NCBI GenBank assembly: GCA_973895155.1
Contig: OZ316894.1
Span: 15,128,001 to 15,192,000 of the forward strand
Length of the DNA: 64,000 nucleotides
DNA from: Marsupella aquatica
Taxonomy: Eukaryota; Marchantiophyta
Direction of reading: 5' to 3'
In this document: positions 52,410 to 63,116 of the stretch, piece by piece
How positions within the stretch are numbered: position 1 is the first letter of the stretch
Layout: each line of letters starts with the position of its first letter
The notes under the pieces: generated by a model
Told to the model about the DNA's origin: nothing
Database searches by the model: none
Seen by the model: the letters and a program-made list of their open reading frames with translations, nothing else
Position numbers and translations under genes: made by a program

Positions 52410-52998
52410 TACCAAAATTTGGCTCCAACAATTCTACTCGGTCCCCCTTTGTTTGACCCAAAGCCCAAATCACCATTGTTGAATTCCTCTACCGCATCAT
52501 GGAGATTTGTTATGATGACCTGCGTTGCAAGTTGAATCTTAAGATCATTAATGATTTTGTCCTTCTCCTCAAGTTGTGCCACTTCATTGGATTGACCTTC
52601 TTTTTTAGCACGTTATTTTGTTAGCTTATTGATTTCTTCCATCTTGTCATATAATTGAACCTTATACATTAACACTTTGGAATTGGTCGCCGACTTGATG
52701 TGATTCTTTTCAAGTGATTTCATCTTCAAATTAGCTTGTTGCAATTTTGACTTATACTTTTCAATTGAGCCAGATTCACAAAGCTCAACTACATACTTTG
52801 TGCGAGATTCTTCTCAATGATCTCAACAACATCCGCTTCCAAGCTCTTGCATACGTTGTGCAGGTTGAACCTATCCCTGTTCGCATCATAAACATCGATG
52901 TTGCTTGCATGTGGAGTTCTACTTCCAACGCCTGAATGGTTTGGTCTTTTGGTGTTGGTGGACTCCACATTGGTTGGTGTGGTTGCACGATCAGGCAT
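52410..52998 (-). pseudogene. unidentified gene relic with coiled coil
   Basis: On the minus strand, MPDRATTPTNVESTNTKRPNH... to SLEADVVEIIEKNLAQ (52998-52792), then in a shifted frame a coiled-coil stretch (YKSKLQQANLKMKSLEKNH, YDKMEEINKLTK, VAQLEEKDKIINDL) down to about 52420, with one stop. The continuous coding character on one strand suggests a real gene with an intron or frameshift. Family unknown; it may be part of the kinase-bearing gene downstream or an independent gene. Confidence 0.35.
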
Positions 52999-53300
52999 AG
53001 AGAATCAAGAAAGTACAGCCAATTTTGCCTTCTCATGTGTATGAACCCGTTGCATGTCATCTATCTTTCTTTTTGATCATTCTTTCTTTTTCTATACATT
53101 GAAAAATCCTTTGCAGTAGTTGTATTCCTGTTTGTCGCAATCACAAGCACTAATGGATGCACCAAATGAATCATCTTGCCAACACTATTTTCCCAACGGT
53201 AATGCACCTTCCACTTTAGAATGAATTCAACAATCAAACATCGGAAAAAAGAAAGATAAACATAACTCATTTTTTATTGGGCTTTGTGTGGAGAAATCTC

Positions 53301-53735
53301 TCAATATTGTTGTTGCCAATGCAATTTAACACCTGCATGTGTTACCTTGGACATGGTAAATTTTTCTTGCCCCATGATCTTTGCCCAAATATCCGGATCA
53401 TGAAAAAGCATTGGCCAGAACTCTTTCTTGGATATCAATATCTCCAATTCCTTTGCATTGATAGGCCATTTGTCATGAGGAGGTCTGACATTTGGCATTG
53501 ATATACTCCATTCATCATTGACACCCTAATCCTTTGATCTTGTTGTGCTTTGCAAAGGTGCTCCGCCAACCTTGGGCTTAACCTCATAGTCACTACCAGT
53601 CTTTATGTGGTTACCTAACACACTACTATGAAGGTCTTCTTCCTCACAATAGGATCCTTGACCATCTTGCATGATAGACTGTTGTGTCGTGAACTCATTT
53701 TCTTCCTCATCAGAATCCAATTCCCATCGTACCAT
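53301..53735 (-). pseudogene. unidentified acidic ORF with one in-frame stop
   Basis: Reads MVRWELDSDEEENEFTTQQ..., a TAA-type interruption after TTRSKD (53526), then in the same frame GVNDEWSISMPNVRPPHDKW and KEFWPMLFHDPDIWAKIMG to 53301. About 145 codons. The acidic start and the W/P-rich second half are not recognised. It lies between the coiled-coil relic and the kinase C-lobe, all on the minus strand. Confidence 0.35.
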
Positions 53736-54659
53736 GTTTGCGAGATGTACAAACAGTCTGCAACATTTGGCAATGTAGAAACATATTTAGCACAAATTTG
53801 AACATCCACGACAAAGTTTGGTAGAACAATATAAACAAATTATAAAACATTGTAATTTACATACAATGAATGAACATGTGATCGTTCATGTGACCATTAG
53901 AGAACACACATCTTTCTAATCTCTAAGATAAGTACTTTTGTGCAAATGTAGTGCGCATTCTGGAAACATCCGAACTATCTTCAAACTCCAAAAAGCAAAA
54001 TCCATTCTTTTCTTTGCATCTGTGGCCATCATGTCACAAATGATGACATCCAATTTGGGTCTATGCACTGTTGCACTCCAACCCCTACCCAAAACTTGTG
54101 ACCCCTTAGACATTCCATCCCAATTCTCTTGCAATAATCTCTCAAAAACATTTCCCAAAGCATATATATCCGTAGCTTGGCTAAACTCTACAGGGATAGG
54201 CTGAACAAGCTCTGGAGCCAGTTGTGGAAATTATTTTTGGTATGCAATTGCTTTTTCTTCCGTTGTGGGCCACACCCAATTTGCTGCTAATTTGCATTGT
54301 GATTTATGCTTTGACAAGCCAAAATCACATAATCCGACATATACTTTGATAGCCACATTGTTCTTGTGATCAAAATGAAAAAGGATATTTCCAAAGTGAA
54401 GATCACAATGAAATCAATCGTGTTCATGCAAGTATTGCAGGGTCTCTAGCAAAGCCAAGGCAATTTCCAAATGATTTTCCAACAAGAGTTTCTTTTCAGA
54501 AATGAGGTTGAAATCAAGGTTTGGTATAGCATGTGCTTTCCCTTTGCTCTTTGACCATATGCTGCACTTATCTATAAAGCTTCCCAAATCACCTTCATTG
54601 TAGTGATTGTAAACAAGTTTTGGTAGATCCTCTTGTGGGTTTGACTATCAAAAATCTTA

Positions 54660-54888
54660 GGAACCACGTGCGATCCAAAATACGTATTTTTGATAGAAAT
54701 TAACTAAATTTTTTTTAAGTGCAGGAGGCAAAAAAAGGTATTATAAACTCATGTTTATAGAATATTCTTTAATATATACCTTTTATAAAGTAAAATAGGT
54801 TATTAATATTAAAATTAAAAAATATTATTTGAATATTTTATTTATAAAAAAAGTCTATTTATATTAGGCTAGGATCGCACGTGGTACC
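54660..54888. mobile_element. MITE-like element, 229 bp, 17-bp inverted ends with CACGTG
   Basis: Ends GGAACCACGTGCGATCC (54660) and GGATCGCACGTGGTACC (54872-54888), inverted with one mismatch. The interior is very AT-rich with no coding. It lies in the kinase pseudogene between EDLL and the repeated gaggatct of the next exon, so it is possibly in an intron. No target duplication was found at these exact ends; the true ends may be a few bases outside. Confidence 0.6.
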
Positions 54889-54981
54889 CCAAAATATACA
54901 CTTAGTTAACCCTCCGAGCAGATCCTCAATAATCAACGCTAGAGCTCCAACAATTCCCTTATGATTCAATCCTCCCATAAG

Positions 54982-55128
54982 TGTTATAACCCATAATATG
55001 ACTTAACCCTAGTATAGGATAGGTTAACATTAACCCAACCATGTTAACCCTTCTGGACTATATAAGTCCTTGGCATAATGGAAGTGAGTGGGGATTATTG
55101 ACTACTATCATCTTGTGTATTCATAACA
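54982..55128 (+). repeat. copia-2 5' LTR (147 bp)
   Basis: TGTTATAACCC to GTATTCATAACA. It contains a TATA box (55059-55065) between the arms GGACT and AGTCC. No difference from the 3' LTR was seen on reading both through. Confidence 0.95.
55059..55065 (+). promoter_or_regulatory. copia-2 LTR TATA box in an inverted-repeat context
   Basis: TATATAA flanked by GGACT (55055-55059) and AGTCC (55065-55069). About 65 bp lie between it and the LTR end, room for R and U5. copia-1 has the TATA at the matching place with different but still complementary arms. Confidence 0.6.
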
Positions 55129-55142
55129 CGTTATCAGCGCGA
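55129..55142 (+). other. copia-2 primer-binding site (internal-tRNA type)
   Basis: CGTTATCAGCGCGA directly after the LTR, one base different from copia-1 (CGTTATCAGCACGA). The change (A to G) is opposite a U in the proposed tRNA-Ile anticodon arm and would form a G-U pair. Confidence 0.5.
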
Positions 55143-55675
55143 CTTGCTCAATTACATTTTTTTTTACATGTGCTCCCTCCCCAAAATCTGACAACTAAAT
55201 AGATCGAGGTCCACACAAAGAAAACAACACAATGTTGTGTGTTTTTTGCTCTAATGGAGAGAATAACCGCCTAACTACCTCCCGAGAATAGAAAAAACAA
55301 GCTTATGATCGAAGAACAAAGAACTGGCTATAGAGCGTCGAGCCTAATCACGAGCGAAGATTCTCAACCTTGAACGAAGGAGACAACGCGACGAGACGCG
55401 AAAAACAAAATAAAAGACATTGGCGAAAACTGAAAACTTTGAGGACCGCACACAAGGACATACGAACGAACTCCATCGGGGACAATTTGGATGCGATCCA
55501 AGGGGCAGATGAGTCCCGTGCCTTGAGCGAAAGGATCGCTATCGTTTCTCTTTCTTTTGGTTAACTTGATCCATCACAACAGCCGATCGATCGGGCGGGA
55601 CAAGGCGAAAGTCATAGGCATTTGATACAAAGGAACACCATATATTTATAAGGCCCAAAATCAGGCGAAATAGAC

Positions 55676-58600
55676 ATGGCAACATTGGAGAAGTTACATT
55701 TCCCAGCCCTACTAGTAGACGGCAGCAACTACTTGACATGGGCCGTAGATGCGGAAACATACTTCGCATCGTTGGAGCTTGAAGATACATTAATCACAGA
55801 CCAAAATCTGACTCTACAACAGAAGGCCAAGGCCGTGTTCCTTTTGCGCCAGCACTTGGTTCCCTCACTAAAATCCCAATACATGAACGAAGTCAATCCA
55901 CGACTCCTGTGGGACAAGTTAAAGGCCCGATTCGACCATATGCGCGAAATATGGCTTCCTGAGGCTCGCCGCGATTGGTACAACCTACGAGTGATGGATC
56001 ATACTTCCATTGCTAACTACAACAGCGCTCTATTTAAAATTACCTCTCAACTAGAACTCTGCGGCCATCCAGTCCCAGACGCAGATAAGATCGACAAGAC
56101 ACTGAGTACATTCCCCGAATCAAACATTGCACTCGGTACACAGTACCGAAATATGCAATTCACCACATATTCAGATCTTATCGCACATTTACTTGTAGAA
56201 GAGAAGCAACAGGTGGTCGCCATGCAAAACGCCCGAAAAAGACCTGCGGGAACAGAACCACCACCACACAAACCAGAGATAAATTACTATCAGCGAGATA
56301 ACATGGGACGAGGCCGACCAAGAGGCAGAGGCGGATACCAAGGCAGAGGTAGAAACCAATCCTACAGAGGTCGAGGATATCGACAATCATACAACACAAG
56401 AGGCAGGGGAGTAGGCGGCAGAGGCAGGATGAGTGATAATGCATCGGACAACACCAAAGATGACAGGATGTGCTACCGATGCGGAAAAATAGGACACCTG
56501 AAGAAAAATTGTTGGGCATCGGACCAAATAGCCAGGAAACATACAGAATCAAGAGCTAGACTCAAACAAAACCCAGCAGGGAACTACATGGAGCTAGAAG
56601 AAGCAATAGCCACCTACAAAGACCCCGAACAACCTCATGAAGTGGAGACCCACATAGTAACTCCAGCAAGAGGACCCTACACACTACAAGACCCCAATCT
56701 GGGCATAATTGACAGCGGTACGTCTCATACAATACTAAAGGACAAGAAATATTTCCACTCAATTACCCCATCAGCCCGGCATATGACCACCATTTCAGGC
56801 ACAAACCAGATTGAGGAGGGTAAAGGCACAGCCACGGTAATATTCCCAGGAGGCACTGCACTCGCCATCGAAGCAGCGATATTCGCCCCGCGAGCTACAA
56901 GGAACCTCATCAGCTTCCGAGACATAGTCGCAAATAAATATCAACTGCGCACAGTGAAAACAGACGAGGAAGATACCCTCCAAATCGTGGAGGTTACCGA
57001 ACAAGGTATACATATTAAAGAAACCTTACCCCTTATACCACCAGGCCTCTACGCAACTCAAATTCAAGCTCACTATGTCACTGCAGACTTACCTGATATC
57101 ACATACTTATGGCACTGTCGACTGGGACACCCCGGAGTAAACATGTACCGCAGAATTATTCATGACTCCCGTGGAATCCCCCAAGGAGTCAACCCATCAA
57201 CAAAACAAAGGCAATGCCTGGCGTGCTCTCAGGGGAAGCTGATTACACGCCCACAAATACAGAAGACAATCTATGCCATCCCGAACTTCCTGGAACACCT
57301 GAACGCAGATGTATGCGGCCCGATCCACCCACCAAGTGGACCGTTTAAGTATTTCCTGGCCATCATCGACTCTTCGACCAAATGGCTGCAAGTATCTCTA
57401 CTCTCTACACGCAACTTGGTCTTCGCTAGGATACTGGCCAACATTCTAAAGCTTAAAGCACAATTCCCAGAACATCCAATTCGGAAACTGAGAGTGGATG
57501 GTGCAGGGGAATTCACCTCAAAAGCATTCGATGAGTTTTGCTGGGCAGCGGGCATTGACACTGAATACTCAGTCCCATATGTCCATTTCCAAAACGGAAT
57601 GGCAGAATCCGTTATCAAGCGTATACAGATGATAACCAGACCCCTGTTAATGAATTCAAAGTTACCCCTATCCACATGGGGACACGCAGTCCTCCATGCT
57701 GCCACACTGCTTCAATACAGACCATCGGCGTTCAACACAAAGACTCCACACCACTTAGCGTTCGGACTACCTCCAGACCTGTCACACCTGCGGGTATTTG
57801 GATGCAAAGTCATGGTCCCAATACTGGGACCCAAGCGTACAAAAATCGGACCTCAAAGACAAGAAGGAATCTACATCGGAAATGACTCATCCTCGATCAT
57901 TCGCTACCTGGAACCGACAACAGCCGATGTGTTTAAGGCCAGACATACAGATTGTCATTTTTACGAAGACACTTTTCCCACCCTAAGCATAGACAAACAA
58001 ATGACAGGGGACTTGCACCCACACCAGATCAACTGGAACAGCAGAAACTTACTCAACCAGGACCCGAGGACGAAACAAACGGATGCAGAAGTTAGACGAT
58101 TACTCCACCTCCACGAGATGCTGGATAAGATCCCAGATGCATTTAATGATGCAGCAAATGTTACAAAATCCCACAACGAGGCAACCAATGTACCAGCCAG
58201 AGTACAAATGAATACTCCTCCAGCAACAGTAGCTGCCCCTAAGGCGAAAAGAGGTAGGCCACCAGGATCACATGATACCCGACCCCGCCAAAGACGCCCC
58301 CATCAGGTAATTCCTGAAACTACTTTTCACTTCATTAATAATGAATCCGAGACACCAGACATATCGGGTAATGAGGAGATGTCAATTCAGTATAAGCATA
58401 CAGGACAAATTTACACGAGACAAAACACTACTGTCGACGAACAATTTGCTTACCATATAGCTCAAGAAATAACCAATGATACTTCGGACCCTTTAACAAT
58501 CAAAGAAGCACAAACAAGGTCAGATTGGCCACACTGGAAAGAGGCCATTGACACAGAAATGGATGCACTAATCCGTCGACAAGTCTTCGGACCAGTCAAA

Positions 58601-60289
58601 CAAGTTGATCCTAACAATGACTATACAGACAGCCGATTTACGTTCATTAAAAAGCGAAATGCAAAAGGTGATGTTATCAGATACAGAGCGCGATTAGTAG
58701 CAAAAGGATACACCCAGATCCCAGGCAGGGACTATGATCTAACATATTCACCAGTAATGGACGTGACGACATTCAGGTATTTAATTGCTTTCTCTCGCAA
58801 ACACCAATTATGCAATATCCTTATGGACGTAGTAACGGCATACCTATATGGAGTCTTAGACTCCGAAATTCATATGAAAGCACCAAAGGAATTACTCGAA
58901 AGAGTGGCAGAACACATTCAGGGGAAGCAATACCCGAACCTGAGCAAGGATATGAAGTCGGGAATTGACCAGATTATCCCTAATGATGATTGTAAAGGCC
59001 TTGTGTTGAGCAGTGGCAACACACAGAAAGCACCACTCCAGTACCCCGGAAAACGAAGGACTGGACAGCAGGCATTTGCTGTGCAAGTATTGAAATCCAT
59101 AAACGGCCTGAAACAAAGCGGCCGTATATGGTACCAGAAATTTAAAACCGAAATACAAGCACTCGGATTTATTACAGAAGACATAGCGCCCTGTATATTC
59201 ATCAAAAGAGTAGACACAGAGTTCGTCGTGTTAGCGCTATATGTCGATGACATTAATCTTTTCGGTACACAACGACTATTACGACAAACAATCAACACAA
59301 TGAAGGGCATTTTCGAGATGAAAGAACTGGGAGAACCGACTTACTGCCTCGGCCTTCAGTTCGATCACCTACAGACAGGCACATTCATTAGCCAGTCTAC
59401 CTATACAAACAAAATCCTCCAACAATTCAATATGCAAAAGGCATACCCGGTATCAACACCAATGGAGCTGAGATCCTTAGACACTGCGAAGGACATGTTC
59501 AGGCAAAGACAGGACAACGAACCAATACTAGATTCAGATAAGCCATACTTATCGGCTATCGGAGCCCTCCTTTACCTGGCCAACAACACCCGACCGGATA
59601 TATCCTTTGCAGTGAGCCTCCTCGCACGACATAGCGCGCACCCGACAATACGCCACTGGAACGGCATAAAACGAGTATTCCGATACCTCCAAGGAACAAT
59701 TGACATGGGACTATTCTTCCCCAACGAAAGCGAGGATGAACTTACAGGATACGCGGACGCTGGATACCTCTCAGACCCCCAAGATTCAAAGTCGCAGACA
59801 GGATACGTCTTCTTGCAGGGTAAAACCGCCATATCTTGGAGAAGCACGAAGCAGAGCCTAACCACAACGTCATCGAATCACGCCGAAGTAATTGCCCTCT
59901 ATGAGGCATGCCGCGAAGCGATTTGGCTCCGTAGTATAATCACACATATACTCAAACAGACAGGAAAAACCTTACTCACAAATCCAACCACCATCTACGA
60001 GGACAATAGGGCATGCGTCGACCAGATAGTTACAGGCTACATGAAGACCGATCGAACCAAGCACATAGACCCGAAATTTTTCTTTACGCACGAACACAGC
60101 GGAAAGCAAATACAAGTAAAGTGGATAAGCTCACAAGACAATTGCGCCGACCTCTTCACCAAGCCGCTACCAGCGACTACACATCGAAAGCACGTCAGCG
60201 CCATTGGAATGCATCGTCTCTCCTCCCTAACCTCCTCGACTAACGACAACTCCCGACACGAACACACAGCCAACGCAAAATCGAAGTAG
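55676..60289 (+). CDS. copia-2 gag-pol polyprotein, 1,537 aa
   Basis: Starts MATLEKLHFPALLVDGSNY at 55676; no earlier ATG in frame is needed, and copia-1 starts at the homologous place. Order by approximate residue: gag (1-260), Arg/Gly-rich RNA-binding stretch (200-255), zinc knuckle CYRCGKIGHLKKNC (265-278), protease IIDSGTSHTIL (343-353), GAG-pre-integrase CRLGHPGVNMY and CLACSQGK (about 480-520), integrase with catalytic NADVCGP, VDGAGEF and NGMAES (543, 607, 645), reverse transcriptase LVAKGYTQIPGRDYD and LYVDDINLFGT (1,015 and 1,187), RNase H GYADAGY, EAREA-type helix, IYEDNRACVD (1,357-1,450), and the end DLFTKPLP. It is one uninterrupted frame; ribosomal shifting is not needed. Makes capsid, protease, integrase and reverse transcriptase/RNase H. 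Confidence 0.97.
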   Translation: MATLEKLHFPALLVDGSNYLTWAVDAETYFASLELEDTLITDQNLTLQQKAKAVFLLRQHLVPSLKSQYMNEVNPRLLWDKLKARFDHMREIWLPEARRDWYNLRVMDHTSIANYNSALFKITSQLELCGHPVPDADKIDKTLSTFPESNIALGTQYRNMQFTTYSDLIAHLLVEEKQQVVAMQNARKRPAGTEPPPHKPEINYYQRDNMGRGRPRGRGGYQGRGRNQSYRGRGYRQSYNTRGRGVGGRGRMSDNASDNTKDDRMCYRCGKIGHLKKNCWASDQIARKHTESRARLKQNPAGNYMELEEAIATYKDPEQPHEVETHIVTPARGPYTLQDPNLGIIDSGTSHTILKDKKYFHSITPSARHMTTISGTNQIEEGKGTATVIFPGGTALAIEAAIFAPRATRNLISFRDIVANKYQLRTVKTDEEDTLQIVEVTEQGIHIKETLPLIPPGLYATQIQAHYVTADLPDITYLWHCRLGHPGVNMYRRIIHDSRGIPQGVNPSTKQRQCLACSQGKLITRPQIQKTIYAIPNFLEHLNADVCGPIHPPSGPFKYFLAIIDSSTKWLQVSLLSTRNLVFARILANILKLKAQFPEHPIRKLRVDGAGEFTSKAFDEFCWAAGIDTEYSVPYVHFQNGMAESVIKRIQMITRPLLMNSKLPLSTWGHAVLHAATLLQYRPSAFNTKTPHHLAFGLPPDLSHLRVFGCKVMVPILGPKRTKIGPQRQEGIYIGNDSSSIIRYLEPTTADVFKARHTDCHFYEDTFPTLSIDKQMTGDLHPHQINWNSRNLLNQDPRTKQTDAEVRRLLHLHEMLDKIPDAFNDAANVTKSHNEATNVPARVQMNTPPATVAAPKAKRGRPPGSHDTRPRQRRPHQVIPETTFHFINNESETPDISGNEEMSIQYKHTGQIYTRQNTTVDEQFAYHIAQEITNDTSDPLTIKEAQTRSDWPHWKEAIDTEMDALIRRQVFGPVKQVDPNNDYTDSRFTFIKKRNAKGDVIRYRARLVAKGYTQIPGRDYDLTYSPVMDVTTFRYLIAFSRKHQLCNILMDVVTAYLYGVLDSEIHMKAPKELLERVAEHIQGKQYPNLSKDMKSGIDQIIPNDDCKGLVLSSGNTQKAPLQYPGKRRTGQQAFAVQVLKSINGLKQSGRIWYQKFKTEIQALGFITEDIAPCIFIKRVDTEFVVLALYVDDINLFGTQRLLRQTINTMKGIFEMKELGEPTYCLGLQFDHLQTGTFISQSTYTNKILQQFNMQKAYPVSTPMELRSLDTAKDMFRQRQDNEPILDSDKPYLSAIGALLYLANNTRPDISFAVSLLARHSAHPTIRHWNGIKRVFRYLQGTIDMGLFFPNESEDELTGYADAGYLSDPQDSKSQTGYVFLQGKTAISWRSTKQSLTTTSSNHAEVIALYEACREAIWLRSIITHILKQTGKTLLTNPTTIYEDNRACVDQIVTGYMKTDRTKHIDPKFFFTHEHSGKQIQVKWISSQDNCADLFTKPLPATTHRKHVSAIGMHRLSSLTSSTNDNSRHEHTANAKSK

Positions 60290-60616
60290 AACCTCGACAA
60301 ACTACTAAATCGTAGTATCTAACGAACAGTTTACAGAGAGACACATGTTCCCCCATCATGAATACAATACTACCCCGACTAGAGTAACAAATAAACGCTT
60401 ACTTACTATTAGCCCACTGGCTTAGACAGTAATAGGCTACTTTTAGACTTAGAGCATACACATTAGAGACTTTCTGAATTAGGGACCACAAATTGTAATG
60501 ATGGTAGTACTCTTCCTTGAGAGGAAAGCAGCAAGGTTTGATGAGGCTACATCATAAGTGACTCCCACTTTTAAACTAGGGTTAAATGTGTGGTTCCTTG
60601 ACACCCGTCCAAGTAA

Positions 60617-60627
60617 CCAAGGGGAAG
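60617..60627 (+). other. copia-2 polypurine tract
   Basis: ccaaggggaag immediately before the 3' LTR. AAGGGGAAG is the likely plus-strand primer. Confidence 0.8.
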
Positions 60628-60774
60628 TGTTATAACCCATAATATGACTTAACCCTAGTATAGGATAGGTTAACATTAACCCAACCATGTTAACCCTTCT
60701 GGACTATATAAGTCCTTGGCATAATGGAAGTGAGTGGGGATTATTGACTACTATCATCTTGTGTATTCATAACA
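60628..60774 (+). repeat. copia-2 3' LTR (147 bp)
   Basis: Same sequence as 54982-55128; followed by ATAAG (60775-60779). Confidence 0.95.
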
Positions 60775-61882
60775 ATAAGCACTTTTTGTAATGCATCTGC
60801 TCGTCTCTTATGCTTATCTCCATCCTTGAATCTTTTTGCGACTAAGGTCATGTTCACCGAAATGAGAGGACAATCTAATATACAACAAGTATACACCTCT
60901 CCTTTGACACCTTTCACGATGCAATGTGCATTTTGCACCTGCTTAGGCTTAAGGAAATGGATACTCCTGACCTCCGGAACTACACATGATGTATGTGTCC
61001 ATTTTCAACCACTTTTGATGCTCACATCCCCAAATTGCATAATCTGGTTTGCATATTTTACATTGCTATCAAATTTTGCCATTGCCAGCTCTTTATTTCA
61101 CTTTACTAGCAATTCTCTCTTTTGTCTGTACATCCCGAGGTTTCCAAGCAATGTAGTGTCACCCTCCACCACTTTGGCTGCCAAATTATCCCAAACATGC
61201 TTCTCCAAGTTGAGTGCCAAATTTTCAAGAAATCCTCTCGGTTTCTCAGTTTCATCTTGAAATAACTTCATTTGCTCTTGTGTGAAATTGTCCTCATTCT
61301 TTACTCTTTCCCGCATACAACGGGTTATCTCACCAAGAAAGTTTTTGTATCCTTTTTGTCCTTGTCTCGTGAACTCCCTCTCAAACCTGTCCACCCCATA
61401 TTGCTTTGGTTGAGTGTAGCGATATAGTATCTCTTTTCATATCGCCACTACCACATTGTGTCAAACCTATTTTGCCTCATCATTTGTCCCCCTTTGTTTT
61501 TGCTTCCCAGTCACTTTGCTAGAATCTCTAGCATGCTCTAGAGTGTTTCGAGCACTCTTGAGTGTGTCCAGAGCAACAAGATTTGGCTCATATCCCAGGT
61601 TAAGATATCTTGTAATCACCTCCAACACTTGCCTATACTCTACACTAAAATTATGGGGGCCATGTTTTCCCTTCACCGGACGGATATGTGAGGAAGGAAC
61701 AAAAGCTTACCGGGATTTAAAAAAACCTTCCAATAAGGCTTCCACAACCACCCTGAAAATCATAAGTCGTATTGTTATTATTTATTCCTGGTGTTTCCGC
61801 AACGCCTTCTATATTTTTATTGCGCACATCATTTTTATTACCTTTGAATATAACAACAATAAAAGAGACAGACAACATTTGT

Positions 61883-62215
61883 GAAATATCGGAGACCGAG
61901 CCACCCCTCAAGGCATGCACACAAAAGTGTTATTTTCTTTGAAAGTTGTTATATTCTTACTTTGACGTATGTGATATGGCGTCTACAATTTAGCACTCAT
62001 TTGCCGATCAAGTGAAAACACTCTCGACGACTCGTGGTATCCATGCAAAATATCATAGACCAAGCCGAAACTCTAAGCATGTGCACATGGATTCCTCTAT
62101 CTCCACAAGCGTTTCACTCAATGGACAAAGGATACTAAATTATTAAGGTGACATTAAGAAGTTCTTGTACAAAATATCGCAAACCGAGCCGAGACTCAAA
62201 GCATGCATGTACAAG
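61883..62215 (+). repeat. three copies of the dispersed ccgagccga motif
   Basis: Cores at 61883-61925, 62046-62090 and 62168-62215 share aaatatc, a gaccgagcc(ga) box, ctc-aag(c) and gcatg-gcaca. The middle one is preceded by gtgaaaacact, as are the copies near 27.6 kb. Spacing is about 160 and 120 bp. No coding. They could be subterminal repeats of a DNA element, repeated regulatory units, or a diverged short repeat. Confidence 0.55.
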
Positions 62216-62591
62216 TATTCCTTTATATCCCTCCATTTGGCACTAGGGTTATTAAAAATGAAAACCACGCACAAAAACAACCTTAAAACTTAAATGAAAC
62301 CGCACCAAAGCAAAACACAAATACCAAAACAAAAACACCAAAACAAAACAAAAGCGCTTACCTTAACTCCTCCACTCTACCTCTCCTCCTCTCCCTCCTT
62401 CCACTCTCGCTCCTCCCCCCTCCACTTTCTCTTCCACCTGAAAAATGAGAAATGATGAGTGAAGGGGGAACTCCTCCTCCTTTTATCCCCTCTCCCCCCG
62501 GTCCCCACCCTCCCGACTCTTCCTCGGCTCGAACCCTAATCCTGCAGCCACCGCGACCCAGCCCCTACCCGGCCCACTCTCGAGCCGATCC
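62216..62591. other. spacer: A/C-rich run and start of GC-rich block
   Basis: 62270-62350 is an accaaaacaaaa-type low-complexity run. 62380-62450 is pyrimidine-rich. No gene is seen; the short + frame at 62452-62694 is Pro/Ser-rich low complexity and not taken as coding. Confidence 0.4.
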
Positions 62592-62755
62592 CCGACCCGG
62601 CCCCCTACTCAGCCCACTCCCAAGCCAAGCCCCTATCCACCTCCCACCCTGGACCCGGCCCCCTACCCGGCCCACTCCCAAGCCGAGCCCCTAGCTACCC
62701 ACCTCCCACCCCGGACCCGGCCCCCTACCCAGCCCACTCCCGAGCTGAGCAAGGA
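62592..62755. repeat. GC-rich ~60-bp tandem repeat, about three units
   Basis: Units start gacccggccccctac at 62594, 62652 and 62714 (offsets 58 and 62). They share the cccactcccaagcc and tcccaccc segments. Local base composition contrasts strongly with the AT-rich flanks. Confidence 0.75.
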
Positions 62756-63116
62756 ATTTTACGGTGCGAGCAAACATGAGTTTTTGCTAGCGAGGCAGCA
62801 TTGTTAGCAAGGCACATTTTATGGTCGAATTCACAACACATTACTGGAAAAAATGACCAAATTTCATTGTTTTCCCTCTCTCAAAGTAATGAAAGTGTTA
62901 TAACTACGGAAATTCATGCATGATTGTCATATGCTTTCCATACTTGACTCTGTGCACAACGATATTGGTAAACAATAACCGAATAGTAGGCACTTTCATG
63001 AGAACATGGTCATTCTTTATACATTGAAAGTATGGATATCCAAAAACCGGCACACAGAAAAAACTATAAGAGTCGATGGTAAGCAGTACAGCCAGTTTAA
63101 CACTGAAGCTATTGCA
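62756..63116. other. spacer without a recognisable gene
   Basis: AT-rich; probably the 3' flank of the minus-strand gene M2. Confidence 0.35.

Larger units (their letters stand above)
54982..60774 (+). mobile_element. intact Ty1/copia retrotransposon 'copia-2'
   Basis: 5,793 bp from 5' LTR to 3' LTR, TSD ATAAG at 54977-54981 and 60775-60779. The two 147-bp LTRs look identical, the gag-pol frame is unbroken, and PBS and polypurine tract are in place. It inserted into the kinase relic; removing it and one ATAAG rejoins the frame LQKVL-MGGLNHK. All signs point to a very recent and possibly still mobile insertion. It has the same organisation and PBS as copia-1. Confidence 0.97.
53916..61676 (-). 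pseudogene. protein kinase-like gene relic, split by a MITE and copia-2
   Basis: Minus-strand pieces from right to left: helical N-terminal part (61676-61098, e.g. GYKNFLGEITRCMRERVKN); N-lobe at 60940-60775 with a glycine-loop-like GVKGEVYTC and the VAIK-like VAKRF; then, across the copia insertion, MGGLNHKGIVG (54976-54930). A MITE-like element follows, then the C-lobe 54640-53916: LVYNHYNEGDLGSF, catalytic loop HCDLHFGNIL, CDFGLSK, APELVQP, ATDIYALGNVFERLL, and the end HKSTYLRD*. HRD is replaced by HCD (the D is kept). In-frame stops before HCDL (HD*FHCDL) and before APE (YQK*FPQL) show it is dead. No kinase family is assigned; a plant Ser/Thr kinase is likely. Confidence 0.65.
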
